In this document: positions 15,608-24,569 of the stretch, piece by piece | Layout of the letters: each line of letters opens with the position of its first letter | Position numbering within the stretch: position 1 is the first letter of the stretch | NCBI RefSeq assembly: GCF_004784465.1 | Contig: NZ_SRRU01000004.1 | Span: forward strand, 248,001-312,000 | Direction: 5' to 3' | Length of the DNA: 64,000 nucleotides | Origin: Streptomyces griseoluteus | GTDB lineage: Bacteria; Actinomycetota; Actinomycetes; Streptomycetales; Streptomycetaceae | Position numbers and translations under genes: made by a program | Notes under the pieces: generated by a model | Told to the model about the DNA's origin: nothing | The model's input: the letters and a program-made list of their open reading frames with translations, nothing else | Database searches by the model: none

Positions 15608-16258
15608 ATGCAAACGGCCACCAGGCAGCCACCCGCCGCCGACCGCGTCTACACCCACGTCAAGCAGGGCGTCCTCGACCGCCGGTACGAGGGCGGCACC
15701 CTCCTCACCGAGGGTGAGCTGGCCGAAGCGGTGGGGGTGTCCCGTACCCCCGTCCGCGAGGCGCTGCTGCGGCTGGAGGCCGAGGGGCTGATCCGGCTGT
15801 ACCCGAAGAAGGGCGCGCTGGTGCTGCCGGTCTCCGCGCAGGAGATCGCCGACGTGGTGGAGACCAGGCTGCTGGTCGAGGAGCACGCCGCCCGCAAGGC
15901 GGTGCCCGCGCCGCCCGCCCTGCTGGACCGGCTCGCCGAGCTGCTGCAGCGGCAGCGGGAGCAGGCCGCGGCGGGCGACTTCGCCGCCGCCGCCGTCACC
16001 GACCGCTGCTTCCACGCCGAGATCGTGCGCAGCGGCGGCAACGAGATCCTCTCCCGCCTCTACGACCAGCTCCGCGACCGCCAGCTCCGGATGGGTGTCG
16101 CCGTGATGCACTCGCACCCCGACCGGATCGCCAAGACCCTCACCGAGCACGCCGGGATCCTCGACGCGCTGCGTGCCGGGGACGCGGAGGCGGCGGTCGG
16201 GCTGGTGCACCGGCACGTCGGCTGGTTCTCCGAGCTGGCGCGCGGGGAGGTCCGGTGA
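15608..16258 (+). CDS. GntR-family transcriptional regulator (FadR/FCD subfamily)
   Basis: 216 aa. An N-terminal winged helix (~20-75, LTEGELAEAVGVSRTPVREA) is followed by an all-helical FCD effector domain. Its likely metal-binding residues include the His in DRCFHAEIV and in LTEHAGILDAL. FCD regulators usually sense carboxylates or metals. The TGA overlaps the GTG of the MFS transporter, so the regulator and exporter or importer form one unit and the transporter is its probable target. The start follows a TATCCT -10 by 6 nt. Confidence 0.88.
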   Translation: MQTATRQPPAADRVYTHVKQGVLDRRYEGGTLLTEGELAEAVGVSRTPVREALLRLEAEGLIRLYPKKGALVLPVSAQEIADVVETRLLVEEHAARKAVPAPPALLDRLAELLQRQREQAAAGDFAAAAVTDRCFHAEIVRSGGNEILSRLYDQLRDRQLRMGVAVMHSHPDRIAKTLTEHAGILDALRAGDAEAAVGLVHRHVGWFSELARGEVR

Positions 16259-17559
16259 ACCGGGCCATGACCACCCTGCCGGGTGACCCTCCGGGTGGCC
16301 GCCGCGCCGTCGCCGTGTGGTCCGTAGGCGTCGCGGTCTACTTCGTCGCCGTCATCTTCCGCACCTCGCTCGGCGTGGCCGGCCTGGACGCGGCGGACCG
16401 CTTCCATGTGAACGCCTCCGCGCTGTCGACGTTCTCGATCCTGCAGTTGCTCGTGTACGCGGGCATGCAGATACCCGTCGGCCTGCTGGTGGACCGGCTC
16501 GGCACGAAGAAGGTGCTGTGCCTGGGCGCGGTGCTGTTCACGGCCGGGCAGCTCGGCTTCGCCTTCTCCCCGTCCTACGGCACCGCCCTCGCGTCCCGCG
16601 CGCTGCTGGGCTGCGGGGACGCGATGACCTTCATCAGCGTGCTGCGGCTCGGCACCCGGTGGTTCCCGGCCCGGCGCGGGCCCTTCGTCGCGCAGCTCGC
16701 CGGGCTGGTCGGTATGGCGGGCAACCTCGTCTCCACCCTGGTGCTGGCCCGGCTCCTGCACGGGCTCGGCTGGACCCCGGCGTTCGCGGGCAGCGCGCTC
16801 GCGGGCGCGGTCGTACTGGTGCTGGCGCTGCTGTTCCTCAAGGACCACCCCGAGGGCCATGAGCCGGAGCCCTTCCCGCACCAGGGCGCCGCGTACGTAC
16901 GCCGGCAGATCGCGGAGGCGTGGCGGGAGCCCGGTACCCGGCTGGGGATGTGGGTGCACTTCACCACCCAGTTCCCGGCGATGGTCTTCCTGCTGCTGTG
17001 GGGGCTGCCCTTCCTGGTGCAGGCGCAGGGACTCAGCCGGGCCACCGCGGGTGAGCTGCTCACCCTGGTCGTGCTCTCCAACATGGTGGTCGGTCTCGTC
17101 TACGGCCAGGTCGTCGCCCGGCACCACGCGGCCCGGCTCCCGCTGGCCCTCGGTACGGTCGCCGCGACCGCCGTCATGTGGGCGCTGACCCTCGCCTGGC
17201 CGGGCGCGCACGCGCCGATGGCGCTGCTGCTGGTGCTGTGCGTGGTGCTCGGCGCCTGCGGCCCCGCCTCGATGCTCGGCTTCGACTTCGCCCGTCCCGC
17301 CAACCCGCCCGAGCGTCAGGGCACCGCCTCCGGCATCACCAACATGGGCGGCTTCATCGCCTCCATGACCACCCTCTTCGCCATCGGCGTCCTCCTGGAC
17401 GCCACCGGCGACGACTACTCCGTGGCCTTCTGCGCCGTCTTCGTCGTCCAGGCCCTCGGCCTCACCCAGATCCTCCGTCTGCGCGGCCGGGCGGCCCGCC
17501 GGGAGCGGGAGCGGTTGGTGGCGAGCAGGGTGGAGACCGTGCACGTGCCCGCGGCGTGA
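16255..17559 (+). CDS. Major facilitator superfamily transporter
   Basis: 434 aa with about 12 predicted membrane segments in two halves and the intracellular loop motif LVDRLGTKKVL between segments 2 and 3. GTG at 16255 overlaps the gntR stop (GTGA) with GGGGAGG upstream. The second half has TASGITNMGGFIASMTTLFAIG. The general layout resembles small-solute or drug MFS proteins; the substrate is not evident. Linkage to an FCD-type regulator suggests an organic acid or similar ligand, as inference. Confidence 0.87.
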   Translation: MNRAMTTLPGDPPGGRRAVAVWSVGVAVYFVAVIFRTSLGVAGLDAADRFHVNASALSTFSILQLLVYAGMQIPVGLLVDRLGTKKVLCLGAVLFTAGQLGFAFSPSYGTALASRALLGCGDAMTFISVLRLGTRWFPARRGPFVAQLAGLVGMAGNLVSTLVLARLLHGLGWTPAFAGSALAGAVVLVLALLFLKDHPEGHEPEPFPHQGAAYVRRQIAEAWREPGTRLGMWVHFTTQFPAMVFLLLWGLPFLVQAQGLSRATAGELLTLVVLSNMVVGLVYGQVVARHHAARLPLALGTVAATAVMWALTLAWPGAHAPMALLLVLCVVLGACGPASMLGFDFARPANPPERQGTASGITNMGGFIASMTTLFAIGVLLDATGDDYSVAFCAVFVVQALGLTQILRLRGRAARRERERLVASRVETVHVPAA

Positions 17560-17643
17560 GCCTGCGGCGCTTCGGCGGGGGGCTTCGGCGGGGCCCGGTA
17601 TGTCAGCGGGGCTGGGCTGAACGGGGCTGCGCCGCCCGCTGCC

Positions 17644-17659
17644 GGCCCGCGGCCGGGCC
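17644..17659. terminator. Short GC hairpin in the MFS/methyltransferase gap
   Basis: GGCCCG and CGGGCC form a 6-bp stem with loop CGGC inside the 222-bp spacer between convergent genes. The rest of the spacer is GC-rich with only weak further repeats. Confidence 0.4.
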
Positions 17660-17781
17660 CTGGGCGAGGTGCCGTGCCGGGCGCGCTGTGGCACGGGGCC
17701 CAATGGGGTGCGGCGGTGGTGGGTGCGGAGCCCGTGGCTGCTGCCTGAGTGAGGGGCGCTTGCCGTCGCCACTGCGGGCGG

Positions 17782-18516
17782 TCAGGCGGTCCAGTCCCTG
17801 ACCGGGACCAGCGTCAGGTACGCCATTCCCAGGATTCCCCGGTAGCTCATCCACTGGGCCCGGTGGCGGTCCAGGCGTTCGCGGACCTCGACCGCGTCCG
17901 GGTTGGCGGCCAGCCAGACTTCCTGGTCGGCCTGGCAACCCGACTCGAATTCCTCCCACTCCGGGAGAGTGGCCGTTTCCGTCCACTCCGGGCGGAAGCC
18001 GGACTCGACCGCGAGGTCCAGCAGGGCGGGGAGGGTGAGGTGGTCGGACTCGGCGGCGCCCGGCCACATGCCTGCCAGCTCGGCGGGAGTGGGCCGGCGG
18101 TCCCATACGCCCTCGCCCAGGAGGACCCGGCCGTGGTCGGTGACCAGGCGGCGGAGGGAGCGCAGGGCTTCTGGTGTGGGGCAGTCGGCGTCGGACAGGG
18201 CCTGGGTCGCGCCCAGGCAGAGGACCAGGTCGGCGGGGCCGTGGGCGGTGTCACGGGCGGACTCCGCCAGGAAGGCCACCCGTCCCGCCAGACCCCGCTC
18301 CTCCGCCGAGCGGCGGCCCCGGCCGAGGTCTGTCTCGTTCAGGTCGACGCCCGTGCCCCGCGCCTCCGGGACCGCTTCCAGGACCCGGAGCAGCAGCTCC
18401 CCCCAGCCGCAGCCGATGTCGAGGACGGTGTGGGGGCGGTTCGCGGAGAGGCGGCCGACGATCGTGTCGGCGCGGGCGGAGGAGAGCGGGCCGTGGAAGG
18501 TGAGTCGAGTGGTCAT
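17782..18516 (-). CDS. Class I SAM-dependent methyltransferase
   Basis: 244 aa. The SAM-binding motif VLDIGCGWGELLLRVLE lies near residue 32, and an acidic loop GTGVDLNETDL follows ~25 residues later. LVLCLGATQAL fits motif II. The C-terminal half is helical and gives no substrate clue. ATG 18516 was preferred to an upstream GTG because TACGGT, a good -10, sits 7 nt before it and the protein then begins at MTTRLTFHGPL. It is a single gene, convergent with the MFS transporter. Confidence 0.8.
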   Translation of the reverse strand: MTTRLTFHGPLSSARADTIVGRLSANRPHTVLDIGCGWGELLLRVLEAVPEARGTGVDLNETDLGRGRRSAEERGLAGRVAFLAESARDTAHGPADLVLCLGATQALSDADCPTPEALRSLRRLVTDHGRVLLGEGVWDRRPTPAELAGMWPGAAESDHLTLPALLDLAVESGFRPEWTETATLPEWEEFESGCQADQEVWLAANPDAVEVRERLDRHRAQWMSYRGILGMAYLTLVPVRDWTA

Positions 18517-18523
18517 GGCGGGG

Positions 18524-18529
18524 ACCGTA
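18524..18529 (-). promoter_or_regulatory. -10 element of a probable leaderless promoter
   Basis: TACGGT on the minus strand, 7 nt before the ATG at 18516; no Shine-Dalgarno. Confidence 0.45.
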
Positions 18530-18564
18530 ACCGCGGCCCGGACCACCGGCACCCGATTAAGGGG

Positions 18565-19389
18565 TCACGGCGTGACCGCGAAGTTCCGCAGGATCGCCGC
18601 CGTCAGGTCCGGGTCGCCCTCGGTCTTGACGCGGTCGCCCGCCGCCTCGGCACTGATCCGCCCGCAGGCCAGCCGGAAGTACGTCTCCCAGTCGAGGCTG
18701 AAGCTCGCGGCGGGCCCGAGCGCGGGTGCCGTCTCCAGCGTGCCCCGGCCCTGGATGTCGACGCGGATCGTGCGCAGGAACTCCACCGGCCCGTGCACGT
18801 CGAAGACGATCGCCGAACTGCGCGGCGCCTCGGCCTTCTTGGCGACCACCATGGGCAGGCCGGCCAGCAGCAGATCACGGGCGACCAGCGCGCCGGGCGA
18901 GTCGAGGTTGCCCGGACGCCCGAGGGCGGTGCGCAGATCCTGCTCGTGCACCCAGACGTCGAACGCCCGCATCCGCATGGCGTGTTCGAGGGTGATCTCC
19001 TTGCCCATCGGCCCCCGGACCACGGTGTCGGGCTGCCGGGACTCGTTGCGGATCTGCCGGTTGCGCCGGATGACCGTGTACTCCAGCTCCGACGTCATCT
19101 CCGGCGCCGTGTGATGGCGGCGCACGTCGACCTGCATCTCCATGTACCGCTGCGCCTCGTTGGTGACGTGGAAGAGGTCGCGGGGCAGCGTGTGGATCGG
19201 CCGGGGGTCGCCGAGCATCTCGCAGTCCAGCCCGATGACGTGGGAGACCACGTCCCGCACCGACCAGCCGGGGCACGGCGTACGCCGGTTCCACTCGGCC
19301 TCGGCCAGCGGGTTCACCAGCTCGGATATCGCGTCGATCGAGTGGTTCCAGGCGTCGGCGTAGGGCTGGAGGGTGGGATGCAGACTCAC
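18565..19389 (-). CDS. Maleylpyruvate isomerase family mycothiol-dependent enzyme
   Basis: 274 aa. The N-terminal DinB-like helical bundle (PLAEAEWNRRTPCPGWSVRD, then VVSHVIGLDCEML) is typical of mycothiol-dependent maleylpyruvate isomerase-like (MDMPI) proteins. The conserved His and later H/D residues coordinate a divalent metal, and mycothiol is the thiol cofactor of actinobacteria. The C-terminal domain resembles the SCP2-like MDMPI_C region. The start was set at GTG 19389, where the family sequence begins; the frame is open further upstream without support. Confidence 0.8.
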   Translation of the reverse strand: MSLHPTLQPYADAWNHSIDAISELVNPLAEAEWNRRTPCPGWSVRDVVSHVIGLDCEMLGDPRPIHTLPRDLFHVTNEAQRYMEMQVDVRRHHTAPEMTSELEYTVIRRNRQIRNESRQPDTVVRGPMGKEITLEHAMRMRAFDVWVHEQDLRTALGRPGNLDSPGALVARDLLLAGLPMVVAKKAEAPRSSAIVFDVHGPVEFLRTIRVDIQGRGTLETAPALGPAASFSLDWETYFRLACGRISAEAAGDRVKTEGDPDLTAAILRNFAVTP

Positions 19390-19588
19390 GGAACAGGACC
19401 CCTCGGCGGTCGGTACACGGGCAGAATCGGCGGCTGCACTGGGCGGGTGTCTGGAAACTCCCCCACGCTCTCGGCTTGCGCGAGGAGGGGGGACCCCCAA
19501 GTTACGCTGCTCCGATACCCCTCGGCAGTGCTTTCGTGTGACGATCGTAGGCCCGTGGGAACGACTCGAATGCCAGGACGGTGGTAGT

Positions 19589-20383
19589 GTGCGCGCCTCG
19601 CTGATCCAGATCCGTGTGGACGAGGGCGAATCCGTGGCCGAACGGCGTTCGCGCGCGGCGGATCTCGTACGCGTCGAGGAGGGCGCGGACCTCGTGGTGC
19701 TGCCCGAGCTGTGGACCACCGGGGCATTCGCCTACGACACCTTCGCCACCGAGGCCGAGCCGCTTCAGGGCCCCACCCACGAGGCGATGGCGGGCGCGGC
19801 CAAGGACGCGGGCGTCTGGCTGCACGCCGGGTCCATCCCGGAGCGGGACCCCGACGGCACCCTCTACAACACCGCGCTGGTCTTCTCGCCCTCCGGTGAA
19901 CTCGCCGCCGCCTACCGGAAGATCCACCGCTTCGGCTTCGACCAGGGCGAGGCCGTGCTGATGGGCGCCGGGCGCGAACCGGTCACCGTCCCCCTGCCCG
20001 GGACCACCGTCGGCCTCGCCACCTGCTACGACCTCCGCTTCCCCGAACTCTTCCGCGCCCTCACCGACGCCGGCGCCGAGACCCTGGTCGTCTCCGCGGG
20101 CTGGCCCGAGCGCCGCCGCGCCCACTGGACGCTCCTGGCCCAGGCACGCGCGGTGGAGAACCAGGCGTACGTCCTCGCCTGTGGAACGGCCGGGACGCAC
20201 GCCGGAGTTCCCCAGGCGGGTCACTCCATCGTGGTGGACCCGTGGGGCGAGGTGCTGGCCGAGGCGGGCCCGGACGAGGAGGTGCTGGGGGTGGAGTTCG
20301 ACCCGGCGAAGGTCCCGGCGACCCGTGAGCAGTTCCCCGCGCTGAAGGACCGTGTCCTCGGCCTGGAACCGCCCCGCCGCTGA
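19589..20383 (+). CDS. Carbon-nitrogen hydrolase (nitrilase superfamily)
   Basis: 264 aa, a complete single-domain nitrilase-fold amidase. The Glu-Lys-Cys triad is visible: Glu in VLPELWTTG near residue 40, Lys in YRKIHRFG near 111, Cys in LATCYDLRFPELF near 147. The DLRFPELFR context matches the omega-amidase/YafV and Nit branch, which hydrolyse small omega-amides such as 2-oxoglutaramate or deaminated glutathione. The GTG at 19589 begins the conserved VRASLIQIRV strand. It is divergent from the mycothiol enzyme gene across 199 bp. Confidence 0.87.
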   Translation: MRASLIQIRVDEGESVAERRSRAADLVRVEEGADLVVLPELWTTGAFAYDTFATEAEPLQGPTHEAMAGAAKDAGVWLHAGSIPERDPDGTLYNTALVFSPSGELAAAYRKIHRFGFDQGEAVLMGAGREPVTVPLPGTTVGLATCYDLRFPELFRALTDAGAETLVVSAGWPERRRAHWTLLAQARAVENQAYVLACGTAGTHAGVPQAGHSIVVDPWGEVLAEAGPDEEVLGVEFDPAKVPATREQFPALKDRVLGLEPPRR

Positions 20384-20400
20384 GCCCCGGCCGATGGGCC

Positions 20401-20895
20401 TCAGTCGTCCTCCCGTTCCTTCTCCGCCAGGTGGATCACGCACACCGCCACCGCGATGAGCAGCGCCGGGTCGGCGTCGTCCCGTACGACGTCGACCCCG
20501 TAGGTGTCGCGGACGGTGAGCCACCGGCGGGAGATCACCGCGAGGAGTTCGCCCTGGTACTCCACGGCGAACTCGCGGTCCAGGATCTTGCCGCTGATGT
20601 CGAGTTCGGTGCCGTCGACCAGGTCGACGCGGTAGTGGTTGCGCAGCAGGGAGAGCCGCTTGCGGCGGACGGTGGCGAGGTCCTCGCCGTCCCGCTGGAT
20701 CACCATGGTGTCGCGCAGGGCGAACATCTTCTGGTGGATGTCGATCAGGACGTTGCCCGCGGTGTCCTTCAGCTCGAAGGTGTCCCGCAGCCGCATGGCC
20801 TTGCCGTCGACGAGGAAGACCTTGCGGCCGTTCTCGTCCTCGATCCAGTAGTCGTCGCCGATGCCCAGCAGCCGGTCGCGCACGAGGAGTCTCAT
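20401..20895 (-). CDS. LURP-one-related family protein
   Basis: 164 aa. The sequence (MRLLVRDRLLGIGDDYWIED, LRDTFELKD, VLIDIHQKMFALRDTMVI) fits the LURP-one-related/Tubby-like beta-barrel family, whose bacterial role is unknown; eukaryotic relatives bind membrane lipids or DNA. The ATG at 20895 has GGGGAAG about 10 nt upstream. It ends tail-to-tail 17 bp from the nitrilase gene. No membrane segment or catalytic motif is visible. Confidence 0.82.
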   Translation of the reverse strand: MRLLVRDRLLGIGDDYWIEDENGRKVFLVDGKAMRLRDTFELKDTAGNVLIDIHQKMFALRDTMVIQRDGEDLATVRRKRLSLLRNHYRVDLVDGTELDISGKILDREFAVEYQGELLAVISRRWLTVRDTYGVDVVRDDADPALLIAVAVCVIHLAEKEREDD

Positions 20896-20927
20896 GGGTG
20901 AAGCGCTTCCCCGGTGGCACGCGTTCC

Positions 20928-21917
20928 TCACCGAGGGGCGGGTCCGAACCGCTTCCGGTAGTCGGAGGGGCTCAGTCCGGTCTCCCGGCGCAGCCGCGCC
21001 CGCAGGTTGGCCGCGGTGCCCAGTCCGCTGCGGGCGGCGACCACGTCGAGCCTGGTCTCCCCGCGCTCGATCAGCCGGCAGGCCAGTGCCACCCGTTCGC
21101 CGGTGAGCCAGGCCAGCGGGGTGGTGCCGAGGCGCTCGCGGAAGCGGCGGTGCAGGGTGGCGGGGGAGACGGCCGCGCGGGTGGCGAGGTCGGCCACGGT
21201 GAGCGGTTCGCCCAGCCGTTCCTGTGCCCAGGCCAGCAGCGGGCCGAGCGAGCCGTCGGGCACCTCGGGCAGCGGACGTTCCACGAACTGCCGCTGTCCG
21301 CCGTCCCGGTGGGCGGCGAAGACCAGGCGCCGGGAGACCGTGTTGGCGATCTCGGCGCCGTGGTCCCGCTGCCACAGGTACAGCCCGAGGTCGAGCGCGG
21401 CCGCGCTGCCGGAGGCGGAGAGCACGTCCCCGTCGTCGACGAAGAGCACGTCCGGCTCCAGCAGCACCTTCGGGTGCAGCCGCCGGAAGGTGTCGGCCCA
21501 GCGCCAGTGGGTGGCGGCCCGCCGCCCGTCGAGCAGCCCGGCCTCGGCGAGCGCGAAGGCGCCGGTGCAGAAGCTCACGATCCGGGTGCCCCGCTTGTGC
21601 GCGCGCCGGATCGCGTCCCGTACGGGGGCCTCGCGCGGGACCACGTTGTCCGGGCGGCCGGGCACGATCAGGGTGTCCGCGCCGTCCACCGTGTCCAGCC
21701 CGGCCACGTCCGTCAGGGTGAAGAAGCCGTGGTTCATCCGCACCTCACGGGTCGGCGCGCACACCGTGACCTCGTACAGCGGGGCGGCGAGGCCCAGTTC
21801 GGGGCGGGGCAGGCCGAACAGCTCGGTGGCGACACCGACCTCGAACGGGTTGGTGCCGGCGTCCACCAGGACGGCGACCCGGTGGGTGCGCCGCGCCTGC
21901 GAGGATTCTTGCGCCAT
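20928..21917 (-). CDS. GlxA-family transcriptional regulator (DJ-1/PfpI plus AraC HTH)
   Basis: 329 aa. Residues ~12-180 form a DJ-1/PfpI-like amidotransferase fold, with IVSFCTGAFALAEAGLLDG holding the nucleophile-elbow Cys. Residues ~220-325 carry an AraC double helix-turn-helix (LTVADLATRAAVSPATLHRR, then GLSPSDYRKRF). GlxA-type regulators respond to small metabolites or modified proteins, and the N-terminal domain is normally a sensor. It is divergent from a cupin gene with only 51 bp between start codons, so that gene is the most likely target. A minus-strand TAGGAA lies 6 nt before the ATG. Confidence 0.9.
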   Translation of the reverse strand: MAQESSQARRTHRVAVLVDAGTNPFEVGVATELFGLPRPELGLAAPLYEVTVCAPTREVRMNHGFFTLTDVAGLDTVDGADTLIVPGRPDNVVPREAPVRDAIRRAHKRGTRIVSFCTGAFALAEAGLLDGRRAATHWRWADTFRRLHPKVLLEPDVLFVDDGDVLSASGSAAALDLGLYLWQRDHGAEIANTVSRRLVFAAHRDGGQRQFVERPLPEVPDGSLGPLLAWAQERLGEPLTVADLATRAAVSPATLHRRFRERLGTTPLAWLTGERVALACRLIERGETRLDVVAARSGLGTAANLRARLRRETGLSPSDYRKRFGPAPR

Positions 21918-21968
21918 GTGCGATTCCTAGCACTCGTGCGGGGCGCCCGCACACCCCACGATGAGCAC

Positions 21969-22364
21969 ATGGCAACCGAAGAGCCCCGCTCCCTCCCCGA
22001 CGTCCTCGCCTCCTTCACGGACCGCTGGAGCCCCCGCATCGTCGCGTCGGTCAACGACTACGACGTGCGCGTGGCCAAGGTCGAGGGCGAGCACCTCTGG
22101 CACGCGCACGACGACACCGACGAGTTCTTCCTCGTCCTGACCGGCGAGCTCCACATCGCACTGCGCGAGCCGGCCGGTGAGCGCACGGTCGTCCTGCGTC
22201 AGGGTTCGGTCTTCACCGTCCCGCGCGGCACCGAGCACAAGCCGTACGCCCCGGTCCCCACCGAGATCCTGCTCCTCGAACCCACCGGCACCCTGACTGT
22301 GGGCGACCGACACGAAGAAGTCCCGGATCATGTGGACGCCACCACCGGGCACACCCTGGACTGA
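21969..22364 (+). CDS. Small cupin-domain protein
   Basis: 131 aa, a single cupin barrel. The metal-binding residues lie in HLWHAHDDTDEFFLVLTGEL (His, His, Glu) and the second motif VPRGTEHKPYAP (His). The full set suggests a metal-dependent isomerase, dioxygenase or ligand-binding protein; the substrate is unknown. It starts 51 bp from the divergent GlxA-type regulator and ends 31 bp before the NHL-thioredoxin gene. A CACGAT -10-like sequence lies 6 nt before the ATG, without Shine-Dalgarno. Confidence 0.83.
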   Translation: MATEEPRSLPDVLASFTDRWSPRIVASVNDYDVRVAKVEGEHLWHAHDDTDEFFLVLTGELHIALREPAGERTVVLRQGSVFTVPRGTEHKPYAPVPTEILLLEPTGTLTVGDRHEEVPDHVDATTGHTLD

Positions 22365-22395
22365 TGGCCGCCCCTCCTGGTGGCACCCTTGGAGC

Positions 22396-24225
22396 ATGAA
22401 CGACTCCGCTTCTCGACGTGTCCGTGTCCGCGCTCCCGAGCTGGTCGGCAAGGGCGGCTGGCTGAACACCGGCGATCAGCAGTACACCCTGGCCGACCTG
22501 CGAGGACGCATCGTCATCCTCGACTTCTGGACGTTCTGCTGCATCAACTGCCTGCACGTCCTGGACGAGCTGCGGGAGCTGGAGGAGCGGCACCGGGACA
22601 CCGTGGTCGTGGTCGGCGTGCACTCCCCGAAGTTCGTGCACGAGGCGGAGCACCAGGCGGTCGTGGACGCGGTCGAGCGGTACGGCGTGGAGCACCCCGT
22701 ACTGGACGACCCGGAGCTGGCCACCTGGAAGCAGTACGCGGTACGCGCCTGGCCGACGCTGGTGGTGATCGACCCGGAGGGGTACGTGGTCGCCCAGCAC
22801 GCCGGTGAGGGGCATGTGCACGCCATCGAGCGGCTGGTGGCGGAGCTGGAGGCCGAGCACGAGGCCAAGGGCACCCTGCGCCGGGGAGACGGCCCCTACG
22901 TGGCGCCGGAGCCGGAGCCGACCGTGCTGCGCTTCCCCGGCAAGGCGCTGCTGCTCCCCTCGGGGAACTTCCTGGTCAGCGACACCACCCGGCACCAGCT
23001 GGTCGAGCTGGCCGAGGACGGCGAGAGCGTGGTGCGCCGGATCGGCACCGGTGCGCGCGGCTTCACGGACGGCTCCGCCGAGCAGGCGTCCTTCAACGAG
23101 CCGCAGGGTCTCGCGCTGCTGGACGACGGCTCCGTGGTCGTCGCCGACACCGTGAACCACGCCCTGCGCCGCCTGGACCTCGCCTCCGGCGCGGTCACCA
23201 CCCTGGCCGGCACCGGCAGGCAGTGGATGCAGGGCGCCCCCACCTCGGGGCCGGCCCGCGAGGTCGCGCTGTCCTCACCCTGGGACGTGGCCCTCTTCGG
23301 CGGCCGGGTGTGGATCGCCATGGCGGGCGTGCACCAGCTCTGGACGTACGACCCGGCGGCGGGGACAGTCCAGGTCGCGGCCGGAACCACCAACGAGGGT
23401 CTGGTGGACGGGCCGGGCGCCGAGGCGTGGTTCGCGCAGCCCTCCGGGCTCGCGGCGGCCGGCGAACGGCTGTGGCTCGCGGACTCCGAGACCTCCGCGC
23501 TGCGCTGGGTCGACCTGGACGGCGCCGTGCACACCGCTGTCGGCACCGGTCTGTTCGACTTCGGCCACCGGGACGGCGAGGCCGGGCAGGCCCTGCTTCA
23601 GCACCCGCTGGGCGTCACCGCGCTGCCGGACGGCTCGGTCGCCGTCGCCGACACCTACAACCACGCCCTGCGCCGCTACGACCCCGCCACCGGCGAGGTC
23701 ACCACGCTCGCCACCGATCTGCGCGAGCCCAGCGACGCGGTGCTCGCCGGCGACGACATCGTGGTGGTCGAGTCCGCCCGCCACCGGCTGACCCGGCTGC
23801 GCCTGCCCGAGGAGGCGGTGCGTGTGGAGGCCGTCGCCCACCGCACGCAGCGCGCGGCCACCGAGGTGGCCCCCGGCCGGCTACGGCTGGACGTGATCTT
23901 CCAGGCGCCGGCGGGTCAGAAGCTGGACACCCGCTACGGCCCCTCGACCCGGCTGCTGGTCTCCGCGACCCCGCCCGAGCTGCTGCTCAAGGGCGAGGGC
24001 GCGGACACCGACCTGAGCCGGGAGCTGGAGCTGGACCCGGCCGTCACCGAGGGCGTGCTGCACGTCTCCGCGATGGCCGCCTCCTGCGACGACGACCCGG
24101 CGAACGAGTACCCGGCCTGCCATGTGCACCAGCAGGACTGGGGCGTCCCGGTGCGCCTCGTCGCGGGCGCGGCGGACCGGCTGCCGCTGGTGCTGGCCGG
24201 GCTCGACGCGGGCGACGGGCGCTGA
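22396..24225 (+). CDS. Thioredoxin-fold plus NHL beta-propeller protein
   Basis: 609 aa. The N-terminal ~150 residues are a TlpA/thioredoxin-like domain with active-site CINC in FWTFCCINCLHVLDEL, a variant of CxxC with an extra Cys before it. Residues ~185-490 form an NHL-repeat propeller (repeated QPSGLAAAGERLWLADSETS-like blocks). The last ~110 residues hold a small C-terminal domain with a Cys pair (ASCDDDPANEYPACHVH). This matches the NHLRC2-type architecture, present in bacteria and animals. No signal peptide is seen, so it is probably cytoplasmic; the redox partner is unknown. Confidence 0.87.
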   Translation: MNDSASRRVRVRAPELVGKGGWLNTGDQQYTLADLRGRIVILDFWTFCCINCLHVLDELRELEERHRDTVVVVGVHSPKFVHEAEHQAVVDAVERYGVEHPVLDDPELATWKQYAVRAWPTLVVIDPEGYVVAQHAGEGHVHAIERLVAELEAEHEAKGTLRRGDGPYVAPEPEPTVLRFPGKALLLPSGNFLVSDTTRHQLVELAEDGESVVRRIGTGARGFTDGSAEQASFNEPQGLALLDDGSVVVADTVNHALRRLDLASGAVTTLAGTGRQWMQGAPTSGPAREVALSSPWDVALFGGRVWIAMAGVHQLWTYDPAAGTVQVAAGTTNEGLVDGPGAEAWFAQPSGLAAAGERLWLADSETSALRWVDLDGAVHTAVGTGLFDFGHRDGEAGQALLQHPLGVTALPDGSVAVADTYNHALRRYDPATGEVTTLATDLREPSDAVLAGDDIVVVESARHRLTRLRLPEEAVRVEAVAHRTQRAATEVAPGRLRLDVIFQAPAGQKLDTRYGPSTRLLVSATPPELLLKGEGADTDLSRELELDPAVTEGVLHVSAMAASCDDDPANEYPACHVHQQDWGVPVRLVAGAADRLPLVLAGLDAGDGR

Positions 24226-24226
24226 G

Positions 24227-24475
24227 TCAGGCGCCGTAGCCGTCGGTGTAACCGTCGCGCGTGTGGTGGTGCCGCTCCTCCTCCACGACCGGGGTGGGCG
24301 GCACGACCACGCGCCTGCGCCGGGCGATCCCGCTGAAGGTCACCAGGCCGATGAGCCCGGTAGCCATGAAGATCACCCCGACGAGGTCGAGGTTGACGCC
24401 GCTCATGTGCCAGTCGGTGGCAAATGTGAGGATCGCTCCCACGGCTATGAGGATGATGCATCCGCCGAGGCCCAT
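24227..24475 (-). CDS. DUF6458-type small membrane protein
   Basis: 82 aa with two membrane helices (LGGCIILIAVGAILTFA and LVGVIFMATGLIGLVTFSGI) and a cytoplasmic Arg- then His-rich tail (RRRRVVV, EEERHHHTRDG). It fits the small actinobacterial DUF6458 family. GGGGAGG lies 9 nt before the ATG. It is convergent with the NHL-thioredoxin gene with one base between stops. Function unknown. Confidence 0.78.
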   Translation of the reverse strand: MGLGGCIILIAVGAILTFATDWHMSGVNLDLVGVIFMATGLIGLVTFSGIARRRRVVVPPTPVVEEERHHHTRDGYTDGYGA

Positions 24476-24569
24476 GAGATCTTGCCTCCCCTAAAAGGTT
24501 CCGGAATCTCCGGTCCCGTTCGGCGGGTACCCCCCATCCGGCCGGTTAGCCACCCGGCCGGGTTGCCAA

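Noticed and set aside
19441..19500. CTCCCCCACGC ... GGAGGGGGGACCCCC stem-like repeat between divergent genes
   Set aside because: Pairing is imperfect and similar G/C-run sequences are common between Streptomyces genes; I cannot support a terminator or a mobile repeat.
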